Shown: positions 26,967 through 36,200, counted from the stretch's first letter. The stretch is 64,000 bases of DNA from CAYMUL01 sp964393605 (GCA_964393605.1 CAYMUL010000005.1:62001-126000); one strand, 5' to 3'. A program made the numbers and translations. The notes: a model not told the origin generated them from the sequence alone.

Positions 26967-27510
26967 TTTTAAACTCGTAAAGAAGCGTATCGCCGATTCT
27001 CTTCATCGGTTCGATGCTGAAATTTAGGCAATCTTTTTCTTTGGTTTGAATTGAGCGTTCGATCATCATTAATCCTTCATTCCGAATTAATTTTCTTTCC
27101 AAAATTATTTTGACGACATCATAAACATCATATTTGAAAAAGGGAGGATCCGCAAGAATCAAATCAAATTTTTCTTCACACCTGTTCACAAATTGGAGTG
27201 CGGATGATTTATAAATTTTTACAAATTCTGATGCGTGTAAATCATCGATATTCTTTTGCAAATTTTTCGCGACGGAAAAATTATTCTCGACAATTGTAAC
27301 AGACTTTGCGCCACGGCTGAAAGTTTCCAATCCTAATGCACCTGAACCGCCGTAAAGATCGAGAGCAGAAATTTCATCGAATGAAATTTTATTTGAAAGA
27401 AGATTGAATATAGTTTCGCGGGTTCGATCGGTTGTTGGGCGTGTAAGTTTTGAATCGGGTGCGGAAATAAATCTCCCTCCCAATTCGCCTGAAATAATCC
27501 GAAGGCGCAT
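26959..27510 (-). CDS. rsmD: 16S rRNA (guanine(966)-N2)-methyltransferase RsmD
   Basis: The 183-aa Rossmann methyltransferase starts MRLRIISGELGGRFI, the usual RsmD opening. It has RPTTDRTRETIFNLL, the SAM-binding ALDLYGGSGALGLE, the acidic strand-end IVENN and the catalytic DLILADPPF (DPPF). It modifies G966 of 16S rRNA during 30S assembly. It is five bases downstream of the PilM-like gene and overlaps the next gene. Confidence 0.93.
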   Translation of the reverse strand: MRLRIISGELGGRFISAPDSKLTRPTTDRTRETIFNLLSNKISFDEISALDLYGGSGALGLETFSRGAKSVTIVENNFSVAKNLQKNIDDLHASEFVKIYKSSALQFVNRCEEKFDLILADPPFFKYDVYDVVKIILERKLIRNEGLMMIERSIQTKEKDCLNFSIEPMKRIGDTLLYEFKSE

Positions 27511-27515
27511 AATTT

Positions 27516-28433
27516 TTAAGAAACTCTGAAAGCAATTCCTGCCGCAGAACTGAAGCGGGAAGTGTTTTCAAGAAATTTATTTTCTCTCAACTCTTCACTA
27601 ACCGGGAGTGAGATGAAAGGTTCAATCGGTTTGAGAGTCAGCGCGAGATTCTCTTCAATTTGTGAAATGAGAGCAGGACGAAAATCATCGCCACAAAAGA
27701 CTGCATAATTTATTTGCTCTTGTTTTAATGAGGGAACGGAAGAAAGTACACTTTTTACAGACGGAATAATCTCGGAAATATTCTTCAACGAAAACCATTT
27801 ACACACGAATGGCTTTCCGTAAAACAAAAGTTCAACGGAAAGAATATTTTGCGATAAACACAAACTTACAACCACTGCATCCTGGCTGAGCAGGTTGTTC
27901 GCGATGAGCGTTCGGTCGGCGGCAAAATGTGCATTATCGATAAAAGAAAGTTGCAGTTGATTTCTTTTACAAAAATCTAAAATGAGTTTTAAATACTTTC
28001 TGTTAGTCGCAACAACAATTGCATTGCTTTCTTTAATGAAAAAATTTTTTTCGATCTCATAATATTGAAGTACAAGTTCATCGGCATTGAGGTGCGGATA
28101 CATTACAGAAAACTCCCACAGAAATTCGTAAATCAAATCTTTATAGAGAAGTGTATTATCAAAAGGAAGTTGAATAGTTTTAAACAAATTGAGGGGAAGC
28201 GAGAAAGAAACTTTGTTTGTAGTTAAAGGAGAAGAAAGGATTAACTCGTTGAATGCGTTTTGAAGAAGAGAAAGAGTTTTAGTCTCTTTCTCATCTTTAA
28301 TCAAAAGTGGTTCGTCAAAATAAACTTCGTTTAGTTTGTTAAGGAAAAATTCACCGCCGTCAAAAGCAACTTCTACAATTTGAAGTTTGGCTTCGGAAAT
28401 AGAAAACCCGGCATGAGTTTCGAACTGAGGCAT
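27516..28433 (-). CDS. PilM-like actin-fold protein
   Basis: The 305-aa soluble protein opens AGFSISEAKLQIVEVAFDGG, like the 'hAhDIG...vk.v.l' start of PilM/SHS2-FtsA-type ATPases. It has a mid segment VVSLCLSQNILSVELLFYG (second phosphate-loop position) and ends SRFSSAAGIAFRVS, the characteristic PilM C-terminus. Canonical ATP-binding residues are weak. PilM works on the cytoplasmic face of type IV pili or secretion machines. It is next to a pseudopilin-like gene, which supports the reading, but PilN/O/P/Q are not seen here. Confidence 0.55.
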   Translation of the reverse strand: MPQFETHAGFSISEAKLQIVEVAFDGGEFFLNKLNEVYFDEPLLIKDEKETKTLSLLQNAFNELILSSPLTTNKVSFSLPLNLFKTIQLPFDNTLLYKDLIYEFLWEFSVMYPHLNADELVLQYYEIEKNFFIKESNAIVVATNRKYLKLILDFCKRNQLQLSFIDNAHFAADRTLIANNLLSQDAVVVSLCLSQNILSVELLFYGKPFVCKWFSLKNISEIIPSVKSVLSSVPSLKQEQINYAVFCGDDFRPALISQIEENLALTLKPIEPFISLPVSEELRENKFLENTSRFSSAAGIAFRVS

Positions 28434-28443
28434 CGGTGATTTG

Positions 28444-29007
28444 TTATTCCCATGAAGCAGTATTTTTCAATGCCTCATTTGTCAGGTCGCCGATGTACCC
28501 GTAACCGTCGGGGTCTTCAATGCGGTATCGTTGCCCCATAACAATATTCGTATCAACACGTAAAAATTTTCCCGATGGAGTAATAACCGAATCGAAAGCC
28601 ATCGAACTATCTATGGAGAGTAAAAATCGTTGTCCCGATTTTGGAGTTGTGAACAAACTATCGAACGAAAATTCGCCGTGGCTCAATTTAGTAAAAGGAT
28701 TTGAGGAGCGATTCATCATCGAGTCGAAGCCGTTCATTACACTATCGACGAAAGGGCTTGACTTCACAAAGTTGAGAAGTGAATCTAAATTGTTTGTGAA
28801 TTTATTATTCTTTTTAAAATAAAGAAGTTCCGCTTCCTTCAGATTTTTCATCCTCAAGCGCGCTTCATTCTTATTGTATTTTTCAAATGCGACAACCTCC
28901 TTCGGTTCAATAATTGCAACCTGAATCAGGATATAAATCAGCACTCCGATTACCACATAAAAAGCAACATGAATGTACCACTGATCTTGTTTTTGGGCTT
29001 CGGCCAT
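28444..29007 (-). CDS. Membrane-anchored pseudopilin-like protein
   Basis: The 187-aa protein has a short polar N-terminus, one transmembrane helix (about 12-31, VAFYVVIGVLIYILIQVAII), then a charged helix and the segment LRMKNLKEAELLYFKKNNKF, followed by a small globular domain. The last pattern (an Arg/Lys-rich helix, then Y-x-x-x-N-x-[FY]) recalls type II secretion/type IV pseudopilins that process short peptides, but there is no G/FxxxE prepilin cleavage site. Lying between the comEA-like and PilM-like genes, it may belong to a DNA-uptake or secretion apparatus. The function is unproven. Confidence 0.6.
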   Translation of the reverse strand: MAEAQKQDQWYIHVAFYVVIGVLIYILIQVAIIEPKEVVAFEKYNKNEARLRMKNLKEAELLYFKKNNKFTNNLDSLLNFVKSSPFVDSVMNGFDSMMNRSSNPFTKLSHGEFSFDSLFTTPKSGQRFLLSIDSSMAFDSVITPSGKFLRVDTNIVMGQRYRIEDPDGYGYIGDLTNEALKNTASWE

Positions 29008-29117
29008 TTTTCCTCCAAAAATTTTACAAAGTTTTTCTTTTAAGATTGAAAAAAGTTTTCTCGTTCAATTCAAAAAAGTTTTATGATGAAATAAATTATT
29101 ATTCTTATTAAAGTTAA

Positions 29118-29630
29118 TTACCTTTTTAATTTCGGCGTGTCAATATAAATATACTTTTTAATATTTTCTAAACGAGATTTGCCGATACCTTTAACATTTA
29201 AAAGATCGTCAATCTTTTTAAACCAACCGAATTTCTCTTTATACTTCAAAATATTCTCGGCAGTGCGTTTCCCGATGCCGGGTAAAGTCATTAATTGTTC
29301 AATCGATGCACTATTAATTCCAATCGATTGTTCTTTCGGTTCGATTTTGGGTTCAAATTTTTCGGTGCTTTCTTTCGGGCTGAAATTATCCTTCGCAACC
29401 GGTTTCTTTTCTTCATCATTCAAATCTTCGTTGAATTCCGCACCGTTAAAATTTTCGTTCAACGAGTCGTAAAGTCTGTCCGTTTCTGAATAATCATAAT
29501 TCTTCGGCTGAGTTTCCTCTTCGGAAAAATTCTTTATAATCAATCCGCCGCAATAAAGCGCGGCAAAGAATATTAAAACCTTCAGCTCATTTTCTGTAAG
29601 ATGGAGCTTCCGCGCCAATACTTTCAGCAT
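29118..29630 (-). CDS. ComEA-like helix-hairpin-helix DNA-binding protein
   Basis: The 170-aa protein has one membrane segment (about 19-35), an acidic/Lys-rich linker (40-105) and a C-terminal double helix-hairpin-helix: INSASIEQLMTLPGIGKRTA (start of the first) and FKKIDDLLNVKGIGKSRLEN (second). This is the ComEA layout, a membrane-tethered DNA receptor of natural transformation. It starts 12 bases after dnaJ. Confidence 0.82.
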   Translation of the reverse strand: MLKVLARKLHLTENELKVLIFFAALYCGGLIIKNFSEEETQPKNYDYSETDRLYDSLNENFNGAEFNEDLNDEEKKPVAKDNFSPKESTEKFEPKIEPKEQSIGINSASIEQLMTLPGIGKRTAENILKYKEKFGWFKKIDDLLNVKGIGKSRLENIKKYIYIDTPKLKR

Positions 29631-29642
29631 ACCGAACCATAA

Positions 29643-30791
29643 TTAGAATCCAAACCTTTTGAAGAAATTCTTTTCGTCACTCTGTTCCGAAGAGCCAACG
29701 TTGGGTTGCTCGCTTAACTGTTTGAGTAACTCTTTTTCTTTAGAATTTATTTTGGTCGGGATGATAACATTCACCCGCACAAGTTGATCGCCATAACCGC
29801 CGGAGTTTAAGTGCCTAATTCCTTTATCGCGCATGCGTAAAAGTTTTCCCGGTTGAATACCTGAATCAATTTTAAGTTTTGCTTTTCCTTTTAAAGTAGG
29901 AACTTCCACTTCTGCGCCAAGTACCGCATCAGGATAAGAAATGAAAAGGTCATAAATTATATCATCGCCGTCGCGGGAAAAATATTCATGTTCAACTTCT
30001 TGAAAGACGACGATAATATCGCCGGCGGGACCTTTGCGCAAACCTGCATTTCCCTGCCCGCGCATCGTCATGTAACTTCCGCTCGAAACACCGGGAGGAA
30101 CGTTAATTGCAATCGTTGTTTCATCCTGCACTCTTCCATCGCCTCTACAATTTGAACAGGGTTTATCAACTATTTTTCCTTCGCCGTTGCAAGTGTGGCA
30201 AGGAGTAATATTCACAAATTGCCCGAAGACAGAACGGGAAACATTTCTGATTTCTCCCGCGCCATTGCAAGTGGGACAAATTTTTTGCGAGTGTCCGCTA
30301 TCTGAACCGGAGCCATCGCAAACGTTGCAAGTATTGTATTTCCTAATTTTTATTTTTTTCTGAACACCTTCGGCAATTTCTTCGAGAGTGAGTTTCAAAG
30401 TAACTTTTAAATCTGCGCCGGGAGTACCGCCGCTTCTTCGCGCGCCTCTTCCTCTGCCTGAAGCTGCACCAAAAAATTCATCGAAGATTGATCCGCCTGT
30501 AAAAATATCGGAGAAGTGACTGAATATATCGTTCACATTTGTGAAGCCGTGAAAATCCTGCGCACCGCGGAATCCATCGTGCCCAAATCTATCATACTTT
30601 GCGCGCTTCTGATCATCGCTTAAAATTTCATAAGCTTCTGCGGCTTCCTTAAATTTTTCTTCCGCTTCTTTGTTATCGGGATTTCTATCCGGGTGAAATT
30701 GCATCGCAACCTTTCGGTATGCTTTTTTGATTTCATCCTTTGTTGCGTTTTTACTTACGCCGAGTATTTCGTAAAAATCTCTTTTAGTCAT
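29643..30791 (-). CDS. dnaJ: Chaperone protein DnaJ
   Basis: The 382-aa type I J-protein has a J domain (1-70) with HPD at 33-35, a Gly/Phe region (about 75-130), a zinc domain with four CxxCxGxG repeats (CNVCDGSG, CPTCNGAG, CHTCNGEG, CSNCRGDG), then the two substrate-binding beta domains. It stimulates DnaK ATPase and delivers clients. The ATG directly abuts the grpE stop. dnaK itself is not in the window. Confidence 0.97.
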   Translation of the reverse strand: MTKRDFYEILGVSKNATKDEIKKAYRKVAMQFHPDRNPDNKEAEEKFKEAAEAYEILSDDQKRAKYDRFGHDGFRGAQDFHGFTNVNDIFSHFSDIFTGGSIFDEFFGAASGRGRGARRSGGTPGADLKVTLKLTLEEIAEGVQKKIKIRKYNTCNVCDGSGSDSGHSQKICPTCNGAGEIRNVSRSVFGQFVNITPCHTCNGEGKIVDKPCSNCRGDGRVQDETTIAINVPPGVSSGSYMTMRGQGNAGLRKGPAGDIIVVFQEVEHEYFSRDGDDIIYDLFISYPDAVLGAEVEVPTLKGKAKLKIDSGIQPGKLLRMRDKGIRHLNSGGYGDQLVRVNVIIPTKINSKEKELLKQLSEQPNVGSSEQSDEKNFFKRFGF

Positions 30792-31448
30792 TTACTTTTC
30801 CGTTCCCTCAATCTCTGATTCATTTTCAGATTGCTTCAAACCACTGCCGCTTTCATCATCGGATACAATTACTTTCGAGTGGCGAATAACTTTATCTTTA
30901 TAGTAGTAGCCGGGTTCAACTTCTTCAACGACAGTTTGCGGTGCGGCATTCTCTACTGTTCTTTGCAAAAGAGCTTCGTGCAAATTGAAATCAAACGGTT
31001 GATTGACCGAAACGATTTTCTTTATTCCTTGCTCTTCAAAAATTTTTGTAAGTTTGGAATAGATTAATTCAATTCCCTTTTTCACCGCGTTAATTTCGGA
31101 AGCGTCGGAGATGTGGCTTAGCGAGCGTTCAAAATCATCGGCAACCGAGAGAAGCTTTATTATCAACGGTTCTGCGGCATACTTTAGCAAATTCATCTGC
31201 TCATTTTCTGTCCGCCTTTTGAAGTTTTCGAACTCGGCAACTTTTCTTAAAAATTTATCTTTCTGCTCTTGAACTTCTTTTTCAAGTTGTGAAATTTTTT
31301 CGTTTAGATTTTCACTGCTTTCAAGTTCAATTGGTGGGAGCTCAATTTTTAATTCTTCGTTTGATTCCTCGCCGGCAAGATCCAAATTATTTTCTTCGCC
31401 GGGATTAATATTCTTTTCATCTACATTTTCATTTACATCATTATTCAT
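30792..31448 (-). CDS. grpE: Nucleotide exchange factor GrpE
   Basis: The 218-aa protein has a long acidic N-terminal tail (1-55), a coiled coil (about 55-105, LNEKISQLEKEVQEQKDKFL) and the beta-wing domain with the GrpE end (FDFNLHEALLQ, then VVEEVEPGYYYKDKVIRHSK). It drives ADP release from DnaK. Two bases separate it from hrcA and none from dnaJ, giving a heat-shock operon. Confidence 0.96.
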   Translation of the reverse strand: MNNDVNENVDEKNINPGEENNLDLAGEESNEELKIELPPIELESSENLNEKISQLEKEVQEQKDKFLRKVAEFENFKRRTENEQMNLLKYAAEPLIIKLLSVADDFERSLSHISDASEINAVKKGIELIYSKLTKIFEEQGIKKIVSVNQPFDFNLHEALLQRTVENAAPQTVVEEVEPGYYYKDKVIRHSKVIVSDDESGSGLKQSENESEIEGTEK

Positions 31449-31450
31449 CT

Positions 31451-32485
31451 TTATCCTCTTTTTAAAAATACAGTTAACATTTCTGATAGATAATCTACAA
31501 TGGAAACGACTTTATCGTATTCCATTCTTTTCGGACCGATTACGCCAAGTGTACCTTCAACATTTCCAATTTTATATTCTTTTTTAACGAGACTGTATTC
31601 ATTTAATTTTTCAAGATCATGTTCTCTTCCGATTGAAACTTTTACATGTTCGGAAGAAGAGCCGCTTTTTTCAAGTATGTGAACGATTATATCTTTATCC
31701 TCAATCAACTCAATTATGCTCTGAAATTTTTCTGCGTTTTCGAATTCAGGTTGTTGCATCAAATTTTTTGCGCCGGAGATATAAAGTTTATCTGCCGTAC
31801 GATTGTCTGCAAAAATTTTATCGACTGAATCTAAAAATACAGTCAACACCGGTATAGCATCTTCCGATGCATCGCGTAATCTTTCTTTTAAAGAAGAACG
31901 AATATCCGAAAGTTTCAAATTGTAAAGTCTTTCGTTCAATAAATTTTGCACCGATTCAATTTGCGAATCTTTAATTTCGGAACTGATTTCAATCGTAATT
32001 GTTTTCACAAAACCGGATTGAATTGAAATCACAATCAAAATTCTGTTTGAATAAATTCTCAACAACTGAATTTTCTCGAGCGTTCCGCTTTCCAATTTCG
32101 GATAAGAAACGCACGCGAGTTGCCTCGTTATGCTTCCGAGAATTTTTGACGCGATGGAAATCAGTTCGTCGGTATCATCCATAACCGACTCAAGCTGTTT
32201 CGTAATTCGTTGCTTGTCAGAAGATTTCAGCGATGCCGATTCCATCAAGCTATCAACATAAAAACGATAACCTTTGTCCGTTGGAATTCTTCCGGCGGAA
32301 GTGTGCGGATGATTTATGAATCCTGAATCTTCCAGATCGGACATAACATTGCGAACCGTCGCTGGGGAAAATCCGAGATTATATTTTTTTGTTATTACTC
32401 TCGAACCGACCGGCGATGCCGTTAGTATGAATTGTTGTATGATGTAACGAAGTATACTTCGTTCTCTTTCGGTTAATTCTTGCAT
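31451..32485 (-). CDS. hrcA: Heat-inducible transcription repressor HrcA
   Basis: The 344-aa repressor has an N-terminal winged helix (1-~70, LTERERSILRYIIQQFILTA, then SPATVRNVMSDLEDSGFINH and PHTSAGRIPTDKGYRFYVD) followed by the GAF-like HrcA core and a C-terminal segment GTLGVIGPKRMEYDKVVSIV. HrcA normally binds CIRCE repeats upstream of heat-shock operons. I found no CIRCE (TTAGCACTC-N9-GAGTGCTAA) in the 32486-32709 intergenic region. The ATG at 32485 follows AAGG. Confidence 0.95.
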   Translation of the reverse strand: MQELTERERSILRYIIQQFILTASPVGSRVITKKYNLGFSPATVRNVMSDLEDSGFINHPHTSAGRIPTDKGYRFYVDSLMESASLKSSDKQRITKQLESVMDDTDELISIASKILGSITRQLACVSYPKLESGTLEKIQLLRIYSNRILIVISIQSGFVKTITIEISSEIKDSQIESVQNLLNERLYNLKLSDIRSSLKERLRDASEDAIPVLTVFLDSVDKIFADNRTADKLYISGAKNLMQQPEFENAEKFQSIIELIEDKDIIVHILEKSGSSSEHVKVSIGREHDLEKLNEYSLVKKEYKIGNVEGTLGVIGPKRMEYDKVVSIVDYLSEMLTVFLKRG

Positions 32486-32528
32486 CCTTGTTAAGAAAAG
32501 TTTTACTCACTTTTTGTAATTTGTCGCG

Positions 32529-32536
32529 CAAATATA
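32529..32536 (-). promoter_or_regulatory. Candidate -7 box of the hrcA-grpE-dnaJ promoter
   Basis: TATATTTG on the minus strand matches the Bacteroidota -7 consensus TAnnTTTG and would give a leader of about 37 bases. A clear -33 TTTG at the expected distance is not visible, so the call rests on one box. Confidence 0.4.
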
Positions 32537-32602
32537 AGAAATTAATTTTTTCGGACTTTTTAGGGATTGAAATTAGTACACACGTTTTTCGCTTCAAAAA
32601 TA

Positions 32603-32644
32603 AAGGCGGTTCGTGCAGAACGAATTGATTGTATCGCCCGCCTT
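32603..32644. other. Structured element between hrcA and purM
   Basis: A 7-base outer stem AAGGCGG (32603-32609)/CCGCCTT (32638-32644) encloses a 5-base inner hairpin TTCGT (32610-32614)/ACGAA (32620-32624). It lies about 80 bases upstream of purM. There is no T-run after it on the plus strand, so it is not an ordinary terminator. It may be a leader structure or an intergenic palindrome. Confidence 0.4.
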
Positions 32645-32721
32645 CACAAAAATCTTATCCTAAAATTTCCGCAACTTTAGATGATTAATAAATTTTTCTG
32701 TTTCATAATTTGGAAAAAGTT

Positions 32722-33714
32722 TTGAGTAGTTATAAAGATGCCGGCGTTGATATTCAAGCCGGAGACGAAACCGTAAAAAGAATTAAAGGATACGCGAAAT
32801 CAACATTCAATAGAAATGTTCTCACGGATATTGGAATGTTCGGCGGATTGTATGAACTCGATTTGAAAAAATTTCGACAGCCCGTTCTCGTCTCCAGCGT
32901 TGATGGTGTCGGAACGAAATTAAAAGTTGCCGCCGAAATGAAAATCTACGATACAATCGGGCAAGACCTCGTCAATCACTGCGTTAATGATATTGCTGTT
33001 TGCGGTGCCGAACCACTTTTCTTTTTAGATTATTACGCCGTCGGGAAATTAAATCCCGAAACCGCAGAACAAGTAATTAAAGGATTTGCAGTTGCTTGTA
33101 AAGAAAATAATTGTGCGCTCATCGGCGGAGAAACTGCAGAGATGCCGGGCGTTTATTCAAACGAAGATTTTGATATTGCAGGAACTATTGTCGGCATCGT
33201 TGAGAAGGAAAAAATAATTGACGGCAGAAATATCGAGCGCGGCGATCTCCTCATCGGCTTCCCTTCCTCCGGTTTGCACACGAACGGATTTTCACTCGCG
33301 CGAAAAGTGATTCAATCCAAATTTGATTTGCATCAAAAGATTGGAAATTTAAAATCTGAAATCGGTGTTGAACTGCTCGCCGTGCATAAATCCTATTTGA
33401 ATTTGATTAAGAATTTAAAAGAAAATTTTTCGGTGAAAGGACTTTCGCACATAACCGGCGGCGGCTTAGTTGGCAACACGATGAGGATAATTAGAGAGCC
33501 GTTACAGCTTGCAATAAATTGGGATGCATGGACTGTTCCGGAAATTTTTAAAGTGATTCAAATTGCCGGAAATATTTCCGATGAAGAAATGAGAAAAGTT
33601 TTCAACGTGGGAATCGGGCTTGTTGCAATCTTTTCTAAAAATGAAATTGATTCCTTACAGAAATTTTTAACGGAGCGAAACGAAACTCACTTTCTCATTG
33701 GCGAAGTTGTTTAA
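32722..33714 (+). CDS. purM: Phosphoribosylformylglycinamidine cyclo-ligase (AIR synthetase)
   Basis: The ~330-aa purine-pathway enzyme converts FGAM and ATP to AIR. It starts SSYKDAGVDIQAGDE, the standard PurM opening. The TTG at 32722 follows a GGAAAAAG stretch and matches the family better than the TTG at 32710. Family landmarks are SVDGVGTKLKVA, DLVNHCVNDI, LIGGETAEMPGVY, FPSSGLHTNGFSLAR and HITGGGL. No other pur gene is adjacent. A secreted-protein gene overlaps its 3' end by 17 bases. Confidence 0.95.
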   Translation: MSSYKDAGVDIQAGDETVKRIKGYAKSTFNRNVLTDIGMFGGLYELDLKKFRQPVLVSSVDGVGTKLKVAAEMKIYDTIGQDLVNHCVNDIAVCGAEPLFFLDYYAVGKLNPETAEQVIKGFAVACKENNCALIGGETAEMPGVYSNEDFDIAGTIVGIVEKEKIIDGRNIERGDLLIGFPSSGLHTNGFSLARKVIQSKFDLHQKIGNLKSEIGVELLAVHKSYLNLIKNLKENFSVKGLSHITGGGLVGNTMRIIREPLQLAINWDAWTVPEIFKVIQIAGNISDEEMRKVFNVGIGLVAIFSKNEIDSLQKFLTERNETHFLIGEVV

Positions 33715-34696
33715 GTTAAAGAATTTTTTCCGCGGCTGGACTTTCGTTTTTTTCTTTCTGATTATTGAATTCGCTTTCGCGCAGGAAAAAATTTTATACA
33801 CATACGTTGATTACAAACTTGGCGAAGTCCGCGCCGCACTTCTCACTACTGAAAACAACGAGCGGCTTGATCTCGGCTTTAACAAAACATATTTACCCGC
33901 GTGGCTCGGAGATAAAATTCTTTTCAACGGACAAAACTACATTTGGCTTTGCAACGATGACGGTTCAGATTTACAAAAGATTGGCGACGGTTATCGTGTC
34001 AGCGTTTCGCAAAAGAAAAATCTATTCGCCTTCTATTCCAAAAATGGAATTTCGATTTACGATTCTTCTCTAACTTTTATTAAAGAAATTGAAGTCGAAG
34101 CGTGGTCGGATGTTTCAATAACCTGGATTCATAACGATTCTGCATTCACTTATTACAATCTCCAAAAACAGATGTGCTACTTATATTTTATTTATGAAGA
34201 TAGTGTTGCTCAATTCGGGTCGCATATCTATCACCCGCTTCAATACGGCTCGGAATTACTTTTTAACAAAATGGAAGAAGATGGAATTTTTGCAGTGTAC
34301 AATTTGAAATCGGGTGAACCGCTTGAGCGTGCGAAAAGAATTTCAGGTGAAGATGAAATGGCGGTTGTGCCGATGTGGTTGAACTCTTCCAAAAAAATTT
34401 GTTATTTGCGTGTGCTGCCGGATTCGTTACAGAAAATTCAATCCGATATGTTTAGATGCGAATTAATTTTATACGACACTGAAAAATCATCGCGAATAAT
34501 TTTAGCAAGCGATGCATCATTCACCGATCAGGCTTTTCCGCAGTTTTCTTTTTCGCAAAATGATGAATATATTTTTTACACTGCAATCGTAGAAAACGGC
34601 AATGGAATAATTAAAAAAATTAATTTGCAAAGTTTTGAAACGGAAGAATTAACAAAAGATTTTTACCTCGACGAACGCTTCCCGATTTGTAAGTAG
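33698..34696 (+). CDS. Secreted propeller-like protein of unknown function
   Basis: The 332-aa protein has TTG starts at 33698 or 33707, a signal peptide (hydrophobic 14-28, ending FAFAQ) and a beta-rich body. It has TolB/WD40-like phrases, such as NDDGSDLQKIGDGYRVSVSQ, FAVYNLKSGE, VPMWLNSSKKICYLRV and FSFSQNDEYIFYTA, that fit a six- or seven-bladed propeller. There is no T9SS sorting tail or catalytic motif, so it is probably periplasmic. It overlaps purM, which suggests only transcriptional linkage. Confidence 0.7.
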   Translation: MAKLFKLKNFFRGWTFVFFFLIIEFAFAQEKILYTYVDYKLGEVRAALLTTENNERLDLGFNKTYLPAWLGDKILFNGQNYIWLCNDDGSDLQKIGDGYRVSVSQKKNLFAFYSKNGISIYDSSLTFIKEIEVEAWSDVSITWIHNDSAFTYYNLQKQMCYLYFIYEDSVAQFGSHIYHPLQYGSELLFNKMEEDGIFAVYNLKSGEPLERAKRISGEDEMAVVPMWLNSSKKICYLRVLPDSLQKIQSDMFRCELILYDTEKSSRIILASDASFTDQAFPQFSFSQNDEYIFYTAIVENGNGIIKKINLQSFETEELTKDFYLDERFPICK

Positions 34697-34717
34697 GAAA
34701 TTCTGAATTTAATTTCT

Positions 34718-36004
34718 TCAATAGTTATTAAACGCGAAGAGATAATAGAAATAAACTGAACCCGCCGCAGTCTGCAAAATATTCCAGAGAAATAGTTGAT
34801 TGGTTTTGAGTTCTTTGAGCAGACTCAAGTAAATTAAAACGATCAGTGGAAGTAGATGTCTTTCGGAAAAAACAGCGTTAAAGGAAAATCCGGCGACAAA
34901 CAAAAATGCGAATACGCGGGTCTCAACTTTTCCTTCCGAAAAAATTCGGAACAATATTTCCAATCCTGCCGAAATGAAAATGATTTGGAAAACAATTTTC
35001 AAAATCGGGGAAAAATTTTTAATGAATTCGAGCGAGTGAAAAACATATCCGCTAATTTTACCGAATTCGGGATTGTTCCCCCATGCCGGTGTGAAGAAGA
35101 TTGTCATGATTATCGCAACCGCAAAAAATAAGCCCCATCTGCGAATATCAATTTTCTCCTTCAACTTAAAAAATAGAAAAGGAATAAAAGTAATTCCAAT
35201 AATGGTAAAGATTGCCGTAACATTTGTCGGTGTGAAAGAAACAGTGAAACGCTTAAATTCAGGATGAGTCAATCCCTCCCAAAAATAAAAGAGAGTTGCG
35301 GGAATGACCAGAAAAATATAGTGTGCCGCTGATTTGAAAAATTCATCTCTCCATTTTAATCCAATGGTTGCAAGTTCATTATTATTAAGAGATTTTTTTT
35401 CAAGAAGACTTACGCGGAGAAATTTATAGATAGGTTTAGCGGGAATCAGCACGAGATAAAATTGCTGACAGAGAATCGCGGCAGTCAAACTTAAACCGCT
35501 GAAAATCCAACTCCTTAAATCATCGCGAGAAAAGTAGTGGAGATAAATTATAAAAAATAGCAGTCCCCAAATTGCTTGGTAGAAAAGGAAATTTGTTTTT
35601 AGGAAATAAGGATAAAAAAAGATTATTGAAACCGGCAACCATTTGTTTGGAGAGGAATCAACAAATTTTTTTGCGAAAAGGAATAACAGGAAAAAACCAA
35701 TCAGAATATTTGTAAAACGAGCAACATGCCGAACCGAATCGTTTTCACCGCTAATAATACCGGTGGCGTGAGCAAATTTATAAATCATTGACGTAACAAG
35801 ATAAGGCATCGGTGTATTTGCAGTTTGATATCCTTCGCCAATAATGGCGGTGTACAAGTTGTTCTCCAAAATATTTTTCAGCGTCGGGATGTGAAAATAG
35901 TATTCATCAATTTCCTGCCCTTGAGAAAAAATTGAAGCAAGTGTGAACGCACCAAATGCCGTGAACAAAAAATATTTTACAATTTTCTGCATGTCAATTT
36001 TCAT
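34718..36004 (-). CDS. Polytopic membrane protein, GT-C glycosyltransferase-like
   Basis: The 428-aa protein has about ten transmembrane helices. The first periplasmic loop holds DEYYFHIPTLKNIL, followed by TANTPMPYLVTSMIYKF. This arrangement (acidic pair plus aromatics, then T-P-x-P-Y) resembles GT-C lipid-linked-sugar transferases of the ALG10/DIE2 type. If so, it would transfer a sugar from a polyprenyl phosphate donor outside the inner membrane. The assignment rests on topology and one motif. Confidence 0.6.
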   Translation of the reverse strand: MKIDMQKIVKYFLFTAFGAFTLASIFSQGQEIDEYYFHIPTLKNILENNLYTAIIGEGYQTANTPMPYLVTSMIYKFAHATGIISGENDSVRHVARFTNILIGFFLLFLFAKKFVDSSPNKWLPVSIIFFYPYFLKTNFLFYQAIWGLLFFIIYLHYFSRDDLRSWIFSGLSLTAAILCQQFYLVLIPAKPIYKFLRVSLLEKKSLNNNELATIGLKWRDEFFKSAAHYIFLVIPATLFYFWEGLTHPEFKRFTVSFTPTNVTAIFTIIGITFIPFLFFKLKEKIDIRRWGLFFAVAIIMTIFFTPAWGNNPEFGKISGYVFHSLEFIKNFSPILKIVFQIIFISAGLEILFRIFSEGKVETRVFAFLFVAGFSFNAVFSERHLLPLIVLIYLSLLKELKTNQLFLWNILQTAAGSVYFYYLFAFNNY

Positions 36005-36200
36005 AACCCACTCCGGGTATGGTTCGCTGTTTCGCTTTGGGAAAAGTATATCGTTTAAATTCTTTTAACTTCATGTTGAAAATTATCGATTTGAATCGTT
36101 AAAACAATCCTGCAGAATTTTTTTTCAAACAATTACTGCTTTTTCAATTTAGACAAAAACGATTAATGAATAATGATCGAAAAGAGATGTAAAGATTATT

